64,000 bases of DNA from Flammeovirgaceae bacterium UBA5585 (GTDB lineage: Bacteria; Bacteroidota; Bacteroidia; Cytophagales; Cyclobacteriaceae). Of this stretch, positions 17,320 through 25,879 are shown piece after piece. Under the pieces are notes generated by a model that made no database searches, was not told the DNA's origin, and was given only the letters and a program-made list of their open reading frames with translations. The position numbers were made by a program, and so were the translations under genes. How positions within the stretch are numbered: the stretch's first letter is position 1; every line of letters starts with the position of its first letter. The stretch is from assembly GCA_002425185.1 (NCBI GenBank), contig DILT01000010.1:248001-312000 (forward strand). The letters are read 5' to 3'.

Positions 17320-17414
17320 GCGTGGAATAGATACTTTTCTGCGAGTTTAAAGATAGGAAATTGAGGTTGCTGAGGCTTATTTTGCCGTAGTTTTCTGCAT
17401 TATAAAATAGCGGT

Positions 17415-17422
17415 TAACTTTG
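17415..17422 (+). promoter_or_regulatory. Putative -7 box of the ffh promoter
   Basis: TAACTTTG matches the Bacteroidota TAnnTTTG consensus exactly. A T-rich GTTTTC at 17390-17395 lies about 19 bases upstream where a -33 element would be expected, though it is not a good match. The leader would be about 35 bases. Confidence 0.5.
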
Positions 17423-17462
17423 CTGTTCGTTTATTCAAAAACGCTTTTTAATAGTTCAATTT

Positions 17463-18794
17463 ATGTTTGATAGTTTAAGTATAAAGCTGGAAAAAGCCTT
17501 TCAAAACCTGAAAGGCCAGGGTAGGATTACCGAGATTAACGTTGCGGGTACCATTAAGGAAATCCGCAAGGCATTAATTGATGCCGATGTTAACTATAAA
17601 GTAGCCAAAGAAGTAACGGATGAAATAAAGGAAAAAGCAATGGGCCAAAATGTGCTCACCGCCATTTCACCCGGTCAGTTACTTATCAAAATCACCAACG
17701 ATGAACTCACCGCGCTGATGGGAAGTGAAAGCGTGGATATAAACTTAACCGGAAACCCTTCCATTATTTTGATTGCCGGTTTACAAGGTTCGGGTAAAAC
17801 AACGTTTTCCGGAAAACTTGCCAACTACCTGAAGAAGCAAGGCAGGCAGGTATTGCTAACCGCTTGCGATATTTATAGGCCCGCTGCAATTGATCAGCTA
17901 AAAGTGTTGGGTGAACAAATTGGTGTTGAAGTATATGCTGAGCCTGAAAATAAAGATGCTGTAAAAATTGCTAAGGCTGCCATTGAGCATGCCAGGAAAA
18001 ACAATCATCGTATTGTCATTGTCGACACGGCCGGGCGTCTGGCGGTTGATGAAGAGATGATGAATGAGATTGCCAAACTGAAGGAAGTGCTCAATCCATC
18101 CGAAACATTATTTGTGGTTGATTCCATGACGGGCCAGGATGCGGTGAATACAGCCAAAACTTTTAACGATCGCCTGAATTTTGATGGGGTGGTGCTCACC
18201 AAGTTAGACGGTGATTCGCGTGGTGGAGCTGCATTGTCCATTCGTAGGGTTGTAGAAAAACCCATCAAGTTCATCAGTACAGGTGAAAAAATGGAAGCCC
18301 TCGATCGCTTCTATCCAGATCGGATGGCCGGGCGTATTCTTGGTATGGGAGATGTGGTCTCGCTGGTGGAGAAGGCTCAGAACACCTTTGACGAAGATGA
18401 AGCAAAGCGATTAAATGCAAAACTGCGCAAGAATCAGTTCGACCTGAGCGATTTTTTAAGCCAATTGGAGCAGATTAAAAAGATGGGCAATATGAAAGAC
18501 TTGCTGGGTATGATACCCGGTGTGGGCAAGGCCATGAAGGGCGTGGATATTGATGATAATGCTTTTAAGCCAATTGAGTCTATTATCCGCTCCATGACTA
18601 TTGAAGAGCGTGCAAATCCTGATATTATTAACGGGAGCCGTAAGAACAGAATTGCCAAAGGAAGCGGAACGTCCGTGCAACAGGTTAACCAGCTGCTCAA
18701 GCAGTTTGGCGATATGCGAAAAATGATGAAAACCATGAATAAGATGGGCGGTGGTAAACGGGCTTTATCGGCAATAAATCCTTTCGGGAGATAG
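17463..18794 (+). CDS. ffh: Signal recognition particle protein Ffh
   Basis: GTPase subunit of the signal recognition particle; with 4.5S RNA and FtsY it delivers nascent membrane proteins to the translocon. N domain at residues about 1-85. G domain with P-loop G-L-Q-G-S-G-K-T-T starting at 106, D-T-A-G-R-L, T-K-L-D-G-D and the G-G-A-A-L-S closing loop. The methionine-rich M domain follows (about 325-443) with M-G-x-M-K-D-L-L-G-M-I-P-G and the terminal G-G-G-K. At 443 aa the length is normal. It is a monocistronic-looking gene between the antiporter (divergent) and a terminator. Confidence 0.98.
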   Translation: MFDSLSIKLEKAFQNLKGQGRITEINVAGTIKEIRKALIDADVNYKVAKEVTDEIKEKAMGQNVLTAISPGQLLIKITNDELTALMGSESVDINLTGNPSIILIAGLQGSGKTTFSGKLANYLKKQGRQVLLTACDIYRPAAIDQLKVLGEQIGVEVYAEPENKDAVKIAKAAIEHARKNNHRIVIVDTAGRLAVDEEMMNEIAKLKEVLNPSETLFVVDSMTGQDAVNTAKTFNDRLNFDGVVLTKLDGDSRGGAALSIRRVVEKPIKFISTGEKMEALDRFYPDRMAGRILGMGDVVSLVEKAQNTFDEDEAKRLNAKLRKNQFDLSDFLSQLEQIKKMGNMKDLLGMIPGVGKAMKGVDIDDNAFKPIESIIRSMTIEERANPDIINGSRKNRIAKGSGTSVQQVNQLLKQFGDMRKMMKTMNKMGGGKRALSAINPFGR

Positions 18795-18886
18795 TGCAGC
18801 CAGAATTTTTTTGTAAGTTAGCCCGATGGTAAAACCTTATTTCAAGAAATAGCGTTCTACCAGTAGTTTACAGGTCAAATTTGAAA

Positions 18887-18914
18887 GTGCCCCGGAAGTT
18901 CCGGGGCATTTTTC
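18887..18914 (+). terminator. Intrinsic terminator downstream of ffh
   Basis: Perfect GC-rich inverted repeat TGCCCCGGAA/TTCCGGGGCA (18888-18897 and 18899-18908) followed by a T-run. The centre is one base, so the paired part in RNA is a little shorter. Confidence 0.85.
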
Positions 18915-18947
18915 TGTTGTATGAATTTTTAACCAAATCTTAACATC

Positions 18948-19493
18948 ATGAAAAAGCTTACGTTAATCGCTTTACTGGCCCTGATTGTGATTGCCTTTGA
19001 TCAGCAGGCCATGGCCCAAAAATTTCCGGGTCTTGATCCCAGTCCGGCTGATATTGCTTACTTCCGTCCCGATGGCCGCAATGCCGATCCGGTGGCAAAA
19101 GTCATTTACAGCCGTCCGGCTAAAAAAGGCAGAACTATGCTGGGCGGAACAGAAGCGTATGGCAAAGTATGGCGCACAGGAGCAAACGAAACCACCGAAG
19201 TTAAACTTTATAAAGATGTAACCTTTGGTGATAAAACACTTAAAGCAGGTACGTATTCTTTATACACCATTCCGGATAAAACCGAGTGGACGATAATCTT
19301 TAATAGCAAACTCGATACCTGGGGAGCCTATGCGTATGATGAGAGCAAGGATGTTGCCCGCATCAAAGTGCCTGCAGGTAAAACGGAATCGGAAGTGGAG
19401 AACTTTACCATTATGTTCGATGGTAAAGATGCAACCGCTGTAATGATTCTGGCCTGGGAAAATACGCTGGTTAAGATTCCGCTGAAGTATTAG
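18948..19493 (+). CDS. DUF2911 domain secreted protein
   Basis: Exported protein of the DUF2911 family, common in Bacteroidota and of unknown function. A signal peptide is seen at residues 1-24 (K-K-L-T-L-I-A-L-L ... A-M-A-Q). The mature part carries the family pattern: V-I-Y-S-R-P-A-K-K-G-R near residue 65, W-R-T-G-A-N-E-T-T-E near 90, a T-Y-S-L-Y-T-I-P segment and W-G-A-Y-x-Y. It is flanked by terminators on both sides, so it is its own transcription unit. Beta-rich periplasmic fold expected; no catalytic residues known. Confidence 0.88.
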   Translation: MKKLTLIALLALIVIAFDQQAMAQKFPGLDPSPADIAYFRPDGRNADPVAKVIYSRPAKKGRTMLGGTEAYGKVWRTGANETTEVKLYKDVTFGDKTLKAGTYSLYTIPDKTEWTIIFNSKLDTWGAYAYDESKDVARIKVPAGKTESEVENFTIMFDGKDATAVMILAWENTLVKIPLKY

Positions 19494-19512
19494 TAACTAC
19501 TGAAAGTCACTT

Positions 19513-19542
19513 AAAAACCCTGTTTTTGCAGGGTTTTTTTTT
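19513..19542 (+). terminator. Intrinsic terminator downstream of the DUF2911 gene
   Basis: Inverted repeat AAAAACCCTG/CAGGGTTTTT (19513-19522 and 19529-19538) with a 6-base loop and a following T-run. Confidence 0.88.
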
Positions 19543-19585
19543 ATTCCTTTGAATCCTGTAGTTTTCAATAGCATAACTGATCATT

Positions 19586-20026
19586 ATGAATATTTTAGGT
19601 CGCTCCGACCGGGTTGATCTTCCGGGCCTGGGGCTGTACAATATCCACGCAAAAATCGACACAGGCGCCTACACCAGTAGTTTACATTGTTCACGCGCTG
19701 AAGTGGTGGATGGTGTGCTTGAGTTTGTTTTGTTGGATGATGAACATCCGGAGTTTACCGGAATGCTTTTTTTATTTAAGGAATTTGACTCGCGAGAAAT
19801 AAAAAATTCATTTGGTGTAGCTGAACAACGCTACGTTATTAAAACTACTGTAAAAATTTTTGATGAAGAAATTGTGACTGAATTTTCATTAAGTGATCGC
19901 GATGCGTTACGGTTTCCGATATTGTTGGGCAGGAAAATATTGCGAAACCGGTTTTATATTGATGTAGCGAAAAAAAATCTATCTTACCGCAAAAAGAAAG
20001 CGAAGAAATTAAAGATCAATAAGTAG
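19586..20026 (+). CDS. RimB-like retropepsin-fold protease (ATP-dependent zinc protease family)
   Basis: Small (146 aa) protein of the family annotated as ATP-dependent zinc protease; its fold is retropepsin-like and the Pseudomonas member RimB works with RimK on glutamate-tailed proteins. The aspartyl-protease-like signature A-K-I-D-T-G-A-Y-T-S-S-L-H begins at residue 22, with the catalytic-type Asp at 25. A second family motif, F-P-I-L-L-G-R, lies near 111-117. The C-terminus is lysine-rich. rimK begins 20 bases after its stop, so co-transcription is very likely. Biochemical role in this phylum is inference. Confidence 0.85.
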   Translation: MNILGRSDRVDLPGLGLYNIHAKIDTGAYTSSLHCSRAEVVDGVLEFVLLDDEHPEFTGMLFLFKEFDSREIKNSFGVAEQRYVIKTTVKIFDEEIVTEFSLSDRDALRFPILLGRKILRNRFYIDVAKKNLSYRKKKAKKLKINK

Positions 20027-20046
20027 TTTCTTTCAATCCAGCAATT

Positions 20047-20958
20047 ATGAACATAGCTATTCTTTCCCGCGATTCAAAACTTTACTCGACCAGGCGTATT
20101 AAAGAAGCAGGTGAGAGGCGAGGTCATAATGTGGAAATTATTGATCACATGAAATGTGTGCTCTTTATTGAAAAGAAAAATCCGGTGGTGTTGTATCAAG
20201 GTAAGCGACTTGATTATTTTGATGCGGTTATTCCCAGAATTGGCGCATCGGTTACTTTTTATGGAGCGGCTGTGGTGCGTCAGTTTGAAATGATGAAAGT
20301 ATTCACAGCTATTGAGTCACAAGCGCTTATTCGATCCCGCGATAAACTGAGATGTTTGCAGATACTTTCCCGTGCCGGACTAGGCCTGCCAAAAACAATC
20401 TTCATGGACTACTCCCGTGATACCGAAGGAATCATTGAAGCGGTAGGTGGGGCACCGGTTGTTATTAAATTGTTGGAAGGTACACAAGGACTGGGTGTGG
20501 TGCTGGCAGAAAATAAAAAGGCAGCTCAGTCTGTTATTGAAGCTTTTCACGGCTTGCATGCCCGGATTATTGTTCAGGAATTTATTAAAGAAGCCAAAGG
20601 AACCGACATACGCGCATTTGTAGTGGATGGTGAAGTGGTGGGAGCGATGAGACGTGAAGCTACGCGCGATGGTGAATTTCGTTCCAACCTGCATCGGGGT
20701 GGAAAGGCTACCGTAGTGAAGCTTACGCGAGCGGAAAAGGCAGCTGCCGTTATGGCTGCCCGCAAAATGGGATTAGGCATTGCGGGTGTGGATATGCTAC
20801 CATCCAAACGCGGTCCACTTATTATAGAGGTTAACTCATCACCGGGTTTGGAAGGCATTGAAGGCGCCACTAAAGTGGATATTGGCGGAAAAATTATTCA
20901 GTACCTCGAGAAGCATGCTTCTAAAAAGAAAATTCAAAAAGATAAAATTAATGCCTAG
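20047..20958 (+). CDS. rimK: RimK-type ATP-grasp glutamate ligase
   Basis: ATP-grasp ligase related to RimK, which adds glutamate residues to the C-terminus of ribosomal protein S6 in E. coli. The N-terminal preATP-grasp part has D-A-V-I-P-R-I-G-A-S near residue 58. The ATP-grasp core follows: P-V-V-I-K-L-L-E-G-T-Q-G-L-G-V near 137, V-Q-E-F-I-K-E-A near 175, D-I-R-A-F-V-V, F-R-S-N-L-H-R-G-G, and I-I-E-V-N-S-S-P-G-L-E-G-I-E for metal binding. At 303 aa it is typical of RimK. It is the middle gene of a three-gene operon with a RimB-like protease and an AstE/AspA-like deacylase. Confidence 0.92.
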   Translation: MNIAILSRDSKLYSTRRIKEAGERRGHNVEIIDHMKCVLFIEKKNPVVLYQGKRLDYFDAVIPRIGASVTFYGAAVVRQFEMMKVFTAIESQALIRSRDKLRCLQILSRAGLGLPKTIFMDYSRDTEGIIEAVGGAPVVIKLLEGTQGLGVVLAENKKAAQSVIEAFHGLHARIIVQEFIKEAKGTDIRAFVVDGEVVGAMRREATRDGEFRSNLHRGGKATVVKLTRAEKAAAVMAARKMGLGIAGVDMLPSKRGPLIIEVNSSPGLEGIEGATKVDIGGKIIQYLEKHASKKKIQKDKINA

Positions 20959-20973
20959 CCTTAAACCAATCGG

Positions 20974-21954
20974 ATGAAAGTAGTGCATATAGCGGGCCAT
21001 GAAATACGCCCCGGTGAGTTTAAGGAGATAAAAATCAACATTGCGAAGTTACCCTCGCAAACACTTATTGATACACCCCTGTACATATCGCGGGGTATGG
21101 AGGATGGCCCTGTGCTGGCGTTGATGGCCGGTATGCATGGCGATGAAATTAACGGACTTGAAATTGTTCGAAGAATATTGGATGGAGGACTGCATCAGCC
21201 AAAGCGTGGTACACTGGTGTGTATGCCCATCATTAATGTTTATGGATTTCTTAATTTTTCACGCGATGTGCCCGATGGTAAAGATGTGAACCGGTCTTTT
21301 CCCGGAAGCAAAAACGGATCATTGGCAAGCCGGGTGGCATACCATGTAACACATGATGTTATTCCGTTTATCGATATTGGTGTTGATTTTCATACCGGAG
21401 GGGCCATGCGAACCAATTATCCGCAGGTAAGGGCCATGCTTAATAACGAAAAAAACATGGCGTTGGCCAATGCCTTTCATGCTCCATTTACCCTGGATGC
21501 ACCGTTCCGTCCCAGTTCACTGCGTAAGGAGGCTTCCAAAAAGGGAAAAAATATTATCGTGTATGAAGGTGGTGAATCACTGCGGTTTGACCAGCAGGCG
21601 ATTGAAGAGGGTATTGCCGGAACACTACGCCTGATGCATCACTTAAAGATGATTGACTGGGCTCCTGATCCTAAAGAAGAAAATCGAATCATCTGGAGTT
21701 CAACATGGGTTAGGGCCAAACATGCCGGGCTTTTTCATGCCAACGTACAGTGCGGACAACTGGTACATAAAGGTGAATGGGTGGGTACCATTACTGATCC
21801 GTTCGGGTTGTTTAAAGAAAAAGTTGTGGCACCTGAAAAGGCGTACATCATTGGGCTCAATAATATTCCGGTTGTTAATGCCGGTGATGCGCTGATGCAC
21901 CTGGGCATGGACAATTATTGTAAACTTGATTCAAAAAGCAAAGGTGAAGAGTAA
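20974..21954 (+). CDS. Succinylglutamate desuccinylase/aspartoacylase-like M14 hydrolase
   Basis: Zinc carboxypeptidase-fold hydrolase of the AstE/AspA type, which cleaves acyl-amino acid or amide bonds at a glutamate- or aspartate-like carboxylate. Zinc ligands are visible as H55 and E58 in G-M-H-G-D-E-x-N-G and H140 in D-F-H-T-G-G. The substrate-binding D-V-N-R-S-F-P-G (N106-R107) is intact. A C-terminal beta domain (about 245-326) with biotinyl-like G-D-A-L-M-H follows. It starts 15 bases after rimK. Given its neighbours, a glutamylated protein or peptide is a reasonable substrate guess (inference). Confidence 0.88.
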   Translation: MKVVHIAGHEIRPGEFKEIKINIAKLPSQTLIDTPLYISRGMEDGPVLALMAGMHGDEINGLEIVRRILDGGLHQPKRGTLVCMPIINVYGFLNFSRDVPDGKDVNRSFPGSKNGSLASRVAYHVTHDVIPFIDIGVDFHTGGAMRTNYPQVRAMLNNEKNMALANAFHAPFTLDAPFRPSSLRKEASKKGKNIIVYEGGESLRFDQQAIEEGIAGTLRLMHHLKMIDWAPDPKEENRIIWSSTWVRAKHAGLFHANVQCGQLVHKGEWVGTITDPFGLFKEKVVAPEKAYIIGLNNIPVVNAGDALMHLGMDNYCKLDSKSKGEE

Positions 21955-22031
21955 CGTATCTTCAGCCACTCTTCACAAAAATTACGCGGAATACTTACGC
22001 AGCTTTTTGTAGAATTTGAAAGCAAATACTT

Positions 22032-22757
22032 TTAGTAAGCCCGATCAACCGAACCAGATCCGTAAACTTTTTTAGTAGCGTTTTTAGTGTTGCCTTTATG
22101 TTTCACCGAACCGCTTCCTACTACGGTAGCAGTAATAGTATCCGTAACATTTAATTCTGCTAAACCTGTTCCACTTACTTTTATGGTAGCTTTTTCTAAC
22201 GGGCAGTTAAAGGCGTTTATCGCACCGCTTCCACTCACCACACCTTCTAAACTGGAGGCGTAGCCTTTAATACCCATTTTGCCCGCACCACTAACTTCAG
22301 CTTTTACAACATCACCCTTTATGTCAAGGTCCATGCTGCCGGAGCCCCCAATGGAAAGATTTAGGCTTGGCGCTGCCAGGGAATTTTCAGAAATTATTTT
22401 GCCGGCTCCGTTAACCTGCAACTCACCAACATTTTTAACACTGACATAAAGTTTCATGGTTGGGTTAACTTTGATGTCGTCAATCTTCGCCCAGATACTT
22501 TTGTTGGTATTTTCCGGCTTGCGCTCAACATTTATCATCAATATTCCATTTTCAACAAAAATCGTGGTGAGTTCATAAATTTCAGTAAGTGCCTCAACGC
22601 TTACTTCTTGTTTGTTGGTTTGCTTCAGGTAGACTGTATAATTGGAGTTGTTGTAGATGGCCTTGAACTCCGGCAACTCTAAGGCTTTTTTTGTTACCTG
22701 GCCTAACAACGCGGAGCTTATCGACAAGGTGAGAACAAAGGTTACTATCCGTTTCAT
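22032..22757 (-). CDS. DUF2807 (GIN domain) putative auto-transporter adhesin head
   Basis: Exported protein of the DUF2807/GIN family: an N-terminal signal peptide (K-R-I-V-T-F-V-L-T-L ... L-L-G-Q) and repeated short beta-strand turns of the type V-S-G-A-G-K-I/L-x-x-x-G-S-G-S. These form a right-handed beta-helix-like stack in known members. Glycine/serine turns occur about every 18-22 residues from 110 to 240. Function is not established; a surface or periplasmic structural role is usual for the family. Convergent with the deacylase operon. Confidence 0.85.
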   Translation of the reverse strand: MKRIVTFVLTLSISSALLGQVTKKALELPEFKAIYNNSNYTVYLKQTNKQEVSVEALTEIYELTTIFVENGILMINVERKPENTNKSIWAKIDDIKVNPTMKLYVSVKNVGELQVNGAGKIISENSLAAPSLNLSIGGSGSMDLDIKGDVVKAEVSGAGKMGIKGYASSLEGVVSGSGAINAFNCPLEKATIKVSGTGLAELNVTDTITATVVGSGSVKHKGNTKNATKKVYGSGSVDRAY

Positions 22758-22861
22758 GGTTGATATTTTTGTTTTGTGTTTTAGTTACTCTTTTTTGAAG
22801 GCTCAAATTAAACGATAATTCGCAGTTGCGGAAGTTGTTTAACGATGAAATCGGGTGATTA

Positions 22862-22966
22862 TCAGCGTTTTTTGCGAAATATCGCCTGAAAAACCAGGAT
22901 AAAAATTATTCCACCGATGCAAAGCACCAGTAATACTTCGGGGGTAATTTGGTTTACTGCGTGCAT
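22862..22966 (-). CDS. Putative 34-residue single-TM protein of the HhH operon
   Basis: Short frame starting with ATG two bases after the stop of the upstream HhH-protein gene (TAA-CC-ATG), as expected for reinitiation. The peptide has a polar N-terminus (M-H-A-V-N-Q-I-T-P-E), one uninterrupted membrane helix of about 19 residues, and a basic end (F-R-K-K-R), predicting N-out/C-in topology. The tight spacing and the textbook membrane-protein layout argue that it is real, though it is too short for normal gene callers. No family recognised. Confidence 0.5.
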   Translation of the reverse strand: MHAVNQITPEVLLVLCIGGIIFILVFQAIFRKKR

Positions 22967-22968
22967 GG

Positions 22969-25020
22969 TTATAGCCTCACTCGAAGTTGCAATTTAATAT
23001 CATTTCGTGTATTCCCATCAATCGTGTCGGCCCCGCTTCCAATTACTTCGCGGTCAGTAAATCGGGTATTGGTATAGCGAAGCCAACAGGTGAGTTTGTT
23101 GGAGATATCATATTGCATAAGAATGTAGTTTCGTATGCCTGTGCCGGAGAGTGCGGGCATGGAGTACGCTAACCAAACATCGCGTTCATATACGTATTGC
23201 CGATTGTCATAATCCTCCGTATCAAATAAGGCGTAGCGGCCGGTTAAGAACAGTTTACCAAGTTTCACACTAATATCCTGTAAAAGGACCATGCCTTTTG
23301 TTTCTACACCGTTTATGGTATAAGTACTGAATTGTGCCCGGGTTTTCATGCTTAACTTCTGATTAAGTCCGTAATCTGCATTTAACCAGAAGTTCCGTTT
23401 AATTCCGTTATCAATTAGGTATAGATTGCTTTCGCTGCCGGTTCTATTTCTGGCTTTTGATTCTTCACGGACTTGCGCGAACAGCAGGATGTTACGTGTG
23501 GGCTGATAGTTGAACCGCAACAAAAACTCATGACCATCGGATGGCGCATAAATGCGGTAGCGCAGCCATGGAAATCGAAATAAATCCATATAGCCGGTCA
23601 TGCTGTATTTTCTGTTCCACCGGTATCGCCAGCCCCAATAGATTCCGCGTTCGTTTTGGGGTTGTGAACTTTCTGCAAAGGCATTGGAATACAGACTATA
23701 AAAATTCCGTTGATAGTTTCGGTAATGGAAGGATACATCAAGTTTAGACGTTACACTTCCCATTAATCCTGACGTTAATCCGAGTCCTCCGGTATAGGTT
23801 TTGGCAAGCTCACTAAAAAGTGTAAAATTTCTAAGTGTATAATTTACATATCCACCTATGTTTTGAAGTGCAGCGCCAGAAAAGGCAAATTGATTATACG
23901 GTTGCGGGTTGCGCTGAAGAGGTACGGCATAAGAGAGGTGGTGATAAAGAATACCGGCATCTAAGTTTTGTTTTTGAAAACTTAGGACAAAGCCGTATTG
24001 CTTTTCATTCAAGCTTTTTCTTCGAATTAACTCAGATAAATTTCGATGTAACCCGGTAGTTTGAAATGACGAAGCAAAGTCTTCGTCTGATTCATCGGAA
24101 GCCAGGGTAGCATCGCGCCATGCGCTGGAATAGAATCCTGAAAGGTATAGGAATTTAGTAAGCTCATAGGTGAGTGATGCCCCACGAAGGTAGCTTGTTT
24201 CATTAATTGAGGTGTAGGGCAAAAAACCGAGGTTGCTCCTGCGGATAGTAGTTATCGTTTCGGCCCCTTTTCCAAATCCGAAATTACTTCCCAGGATTAA
24301 CCCTTGCCCAAACTGCATTTGATAATCGCCAACTATCAGGTTTTTAATTTTTCCTTTATTCAGAATCTGAGCATGAAATGAATTGAAATCAAATCCGTAT
24401 TGTCTTTTCGATGGATTCCAGGTGATCTGTTCACCAGCATCCTTTTCTGCAGTAAAACCAATGCTGTAATCGCCAGCACGACTTGAACGAAACCTCATGT
24501 ACAACTTATTTTCATCACCCGTAAACCGCTGGGTTTCGCTTGCTGCATCAGTGAAACCGCGTTTTGTTTCCAACGTGCGTTCATAGCGCATAATGAAGTA
24601 AGTAGTGCCTTCCTTTACCATTCGCTGCCATAATGAAGCATTCAGTGAGGAGGTAGGATCTTGAACCGAGAGGAATGGAATAATTCTGTAGATGGTCTGC
24701 AAATCAAAACCCGGAATAGCCTGAAGTTCATAAACCGAAAGTAATTTCCCATGTTCATTCCTGTAGCTAAAAAAGTTTTGCAGTTGCTCTTCCGTTAAAA
24801 TGTTTAAAAAGCGAAGTTCTTCGGTTGTGGCATAATTCAGGTTTATTGGATTGGCCAATAACAGCGCCAGGTTTTCGTATAAATCCTCGTAGTTTAAATC
24901 CAGTTCCTGAAAGCCGAAGAGTTCATCGGCTAACCGCTCAAGATCAACCTCTTTCCGGGGATATTCCTGTGCATAGGTAATTAAGGGTAAGCAGAGCGGT
25001 ATGATCAGCCTCCATTTCAT
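22969..25020 (-). CDS. Helix-hairpin-helix domain envelope protein, probable beta-barrel
   Basis: Exported 683-aa protein. A signal peptide (residues 1-17, ending T-Y-A-Q) is followed by a helical segment at about 20-125. This carries two ComEA-like helix-hairpin-helix units: N-L-N-Y-A-T-x-E-E-L-R-F-L, and later S-V-Y-E-L-Q-A-I-P-G-F-D. The rest (about 140-683) is rich in alternating aromatic strands and ends in an aromatic/Arg-Leu pattern, resembling an outer-membrane barrel. Proteins with this layout are widespread in Bacteroidota but unnamed. It overlaps the PorV-like gene by 4 bases and is followed by a tiny membrane ORF, so the three form one operon. DNA handling by the HhH part is a possibility, not shown. 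Confidence 0.82.
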   Translation of the reverse strand: MKWRLIIPLCLPLITYAQEYPRKEVDLERLADELFGFQELDLNYEDLYENLALLLANPINLNYATTEELRFLNILTEEQLQNFFSYRNEHGKLLSVYELQAIPGFDLQTIYRIIPFLSVQDPTSSLNASLWQRMVKEGTTYFIMRYERTLETKRGFTDAASETQRFTGDENKLYMRFRSSRAGDYSIGFTAEKDAGEQITWNPSKRQYGFDFNSFHAQILNKGKIKNLIVGDYQMQFGQGLILGSNFGFGKGAETITTIRRSNLGFLPYTSINETSYLRGASLTYELTKFLYLSGFYSSAWRDATLASDESDEDFASSFQTTGLHRNLSELIRRKSLNEKQYGFVLSFQKQNLDAGILYHHLSYAVPLQRNPQPYNQFAFSGAALQNIGGYVNYTLRNFTLFSELAKTYTGGLGLTSGLMGSVTSKLDVSFHYRNYQRNFYSLYSNAFAESSQPQNERGIYWGWRYRWNRKYSMTGYMDLFRFPWLRYRIYAPSDGHEFLLRFNYQPTRNILLFAQVREESKARNRTGSESNLYLIDNGIKRNFWLNADYGLNQKLSMKTRAQFSTYTINGVETKGMVLLQDISVKLGKLFLTGRYALFDTEDYDNRQYVYERDVWLAYSMPALSGTGIRNYILMQYDISNKLTCWLRYTNTRFTDREVIGSGADTIDGNTRNDIKLQLRVRL

Positions 25021-25829
25021 TTTTTAAGGAAGACGTAGTTCACGGAAGCCTGGTGGCTTAAACTAAGATGGACGCTATGCTGTAAAGCATAATCAAGAAT
25101 GAACTTATTCGTTCTGAAACCTAATCCAAAAAACGCTGCATGTGGATGAAGGTTAAAGCCTGAACGGGCACAGAATTTTTTATGAAATAAATATTCCAGG
25201 CCTGTTTTCCATGTGGTGGCGTAATCTAAGTCCTTCGCTAGTTCAGTTGCAATAATGATTTTATCGGAAGGCTTAAATGATACCCCCGCAGTAAGTAAGG
25301 TTGGAACACGGTCTTCGTCTGGTGAAAGCTTAGGCTGATTAATATTAGTTATATATGCCCCAATAGCGAGACTGGGTGTAAGTTCTGCAATACCACCAAC
25401 GTTGAGCGTAAATACTCCCTTGGTTCCAAATCCTTCCGCACGGTATTGGATGTAATTTAATTTTATACCTAAGGCGGCCAGTCCCAATTGATTACTAAAT
25501 CCTGCTGAGAGCAGACTTTCACTGTAGACATCATCGCCAAAGCGAAATACACCGCTACTAAAAACTCCAAAATTAACCGGCCATGAAACCGCTGCAGCGG
25601 TTCGGTTGGCACCTGGTAACAGCGGCCGTAAGTCGTGCGCAAAAACAGCTGTAGGCTGGTCAATCTTTGCAAGGCCGGCAATATTATTAAATGTTCCCCA
25701 GGCATCGAACAGGGAAGCAGAGGCGTACCCCATGGCGTTGGCGCGGGCACCCATCAGGGTGGATACACTTTGCGCCACCAATCTGTGGGTGAATAGCATC
25801 AGGAGTATGGCAAGCAACAAGGGTTTCAT
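25017..25829 (-). CDS. PorV/PorQ-like outer-membrane protein
   Basis: Likely outer-membrane beta-barrel related to the PorV/PorQ group that works with type IX secretion in Bacteroidota. The preferred start is the ATG at 25829, which puts the signal peptide (M-K-P-L-L-L-A-I-L-L ... V-A-Q) at the N-terminus; an ATG at 25847 adds six polar residues. Family-like marks are the early G-A-R-A-N-A-M-G-Y-A-S and N-N-I-A-G-L-A motifs, then amphipathic strands up to the terminal Y-V-F-L-K-K. It is the first gene of the operon with the HhH protein (ATGA overlap). Specific function unknown. Confidence 0.75.
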   Translation of the reverse strand: MKPLLLAILLMLFTHRLVAQSVSTLMGARANAMGYASASLFDAWGTFNNIAGLAKIDQPTAVFAHDLRPLLPGANRTAAAVSWPVNFGVFSSGVFRFGDDVYSESLLSAGFSNQLGLAALGIKLNYIQYRAEGFGTKGVFTLNVGGIAELTPSLAIGAYITNINQPKLSPDEDRVPTLLTAGVSFKPSDKIIIATELAKDLDYATTWKTGLEYLFHKKFCARSGFNLHPHAAFFGLGFRTNKFILDYALQHSVHLSLSHQASVNYVFLKK

Positions 25830-25879
25830 TGGCCTGTAATCGTTCATTAATTTAGTACTTCAAAATCAAGCTGACAACT

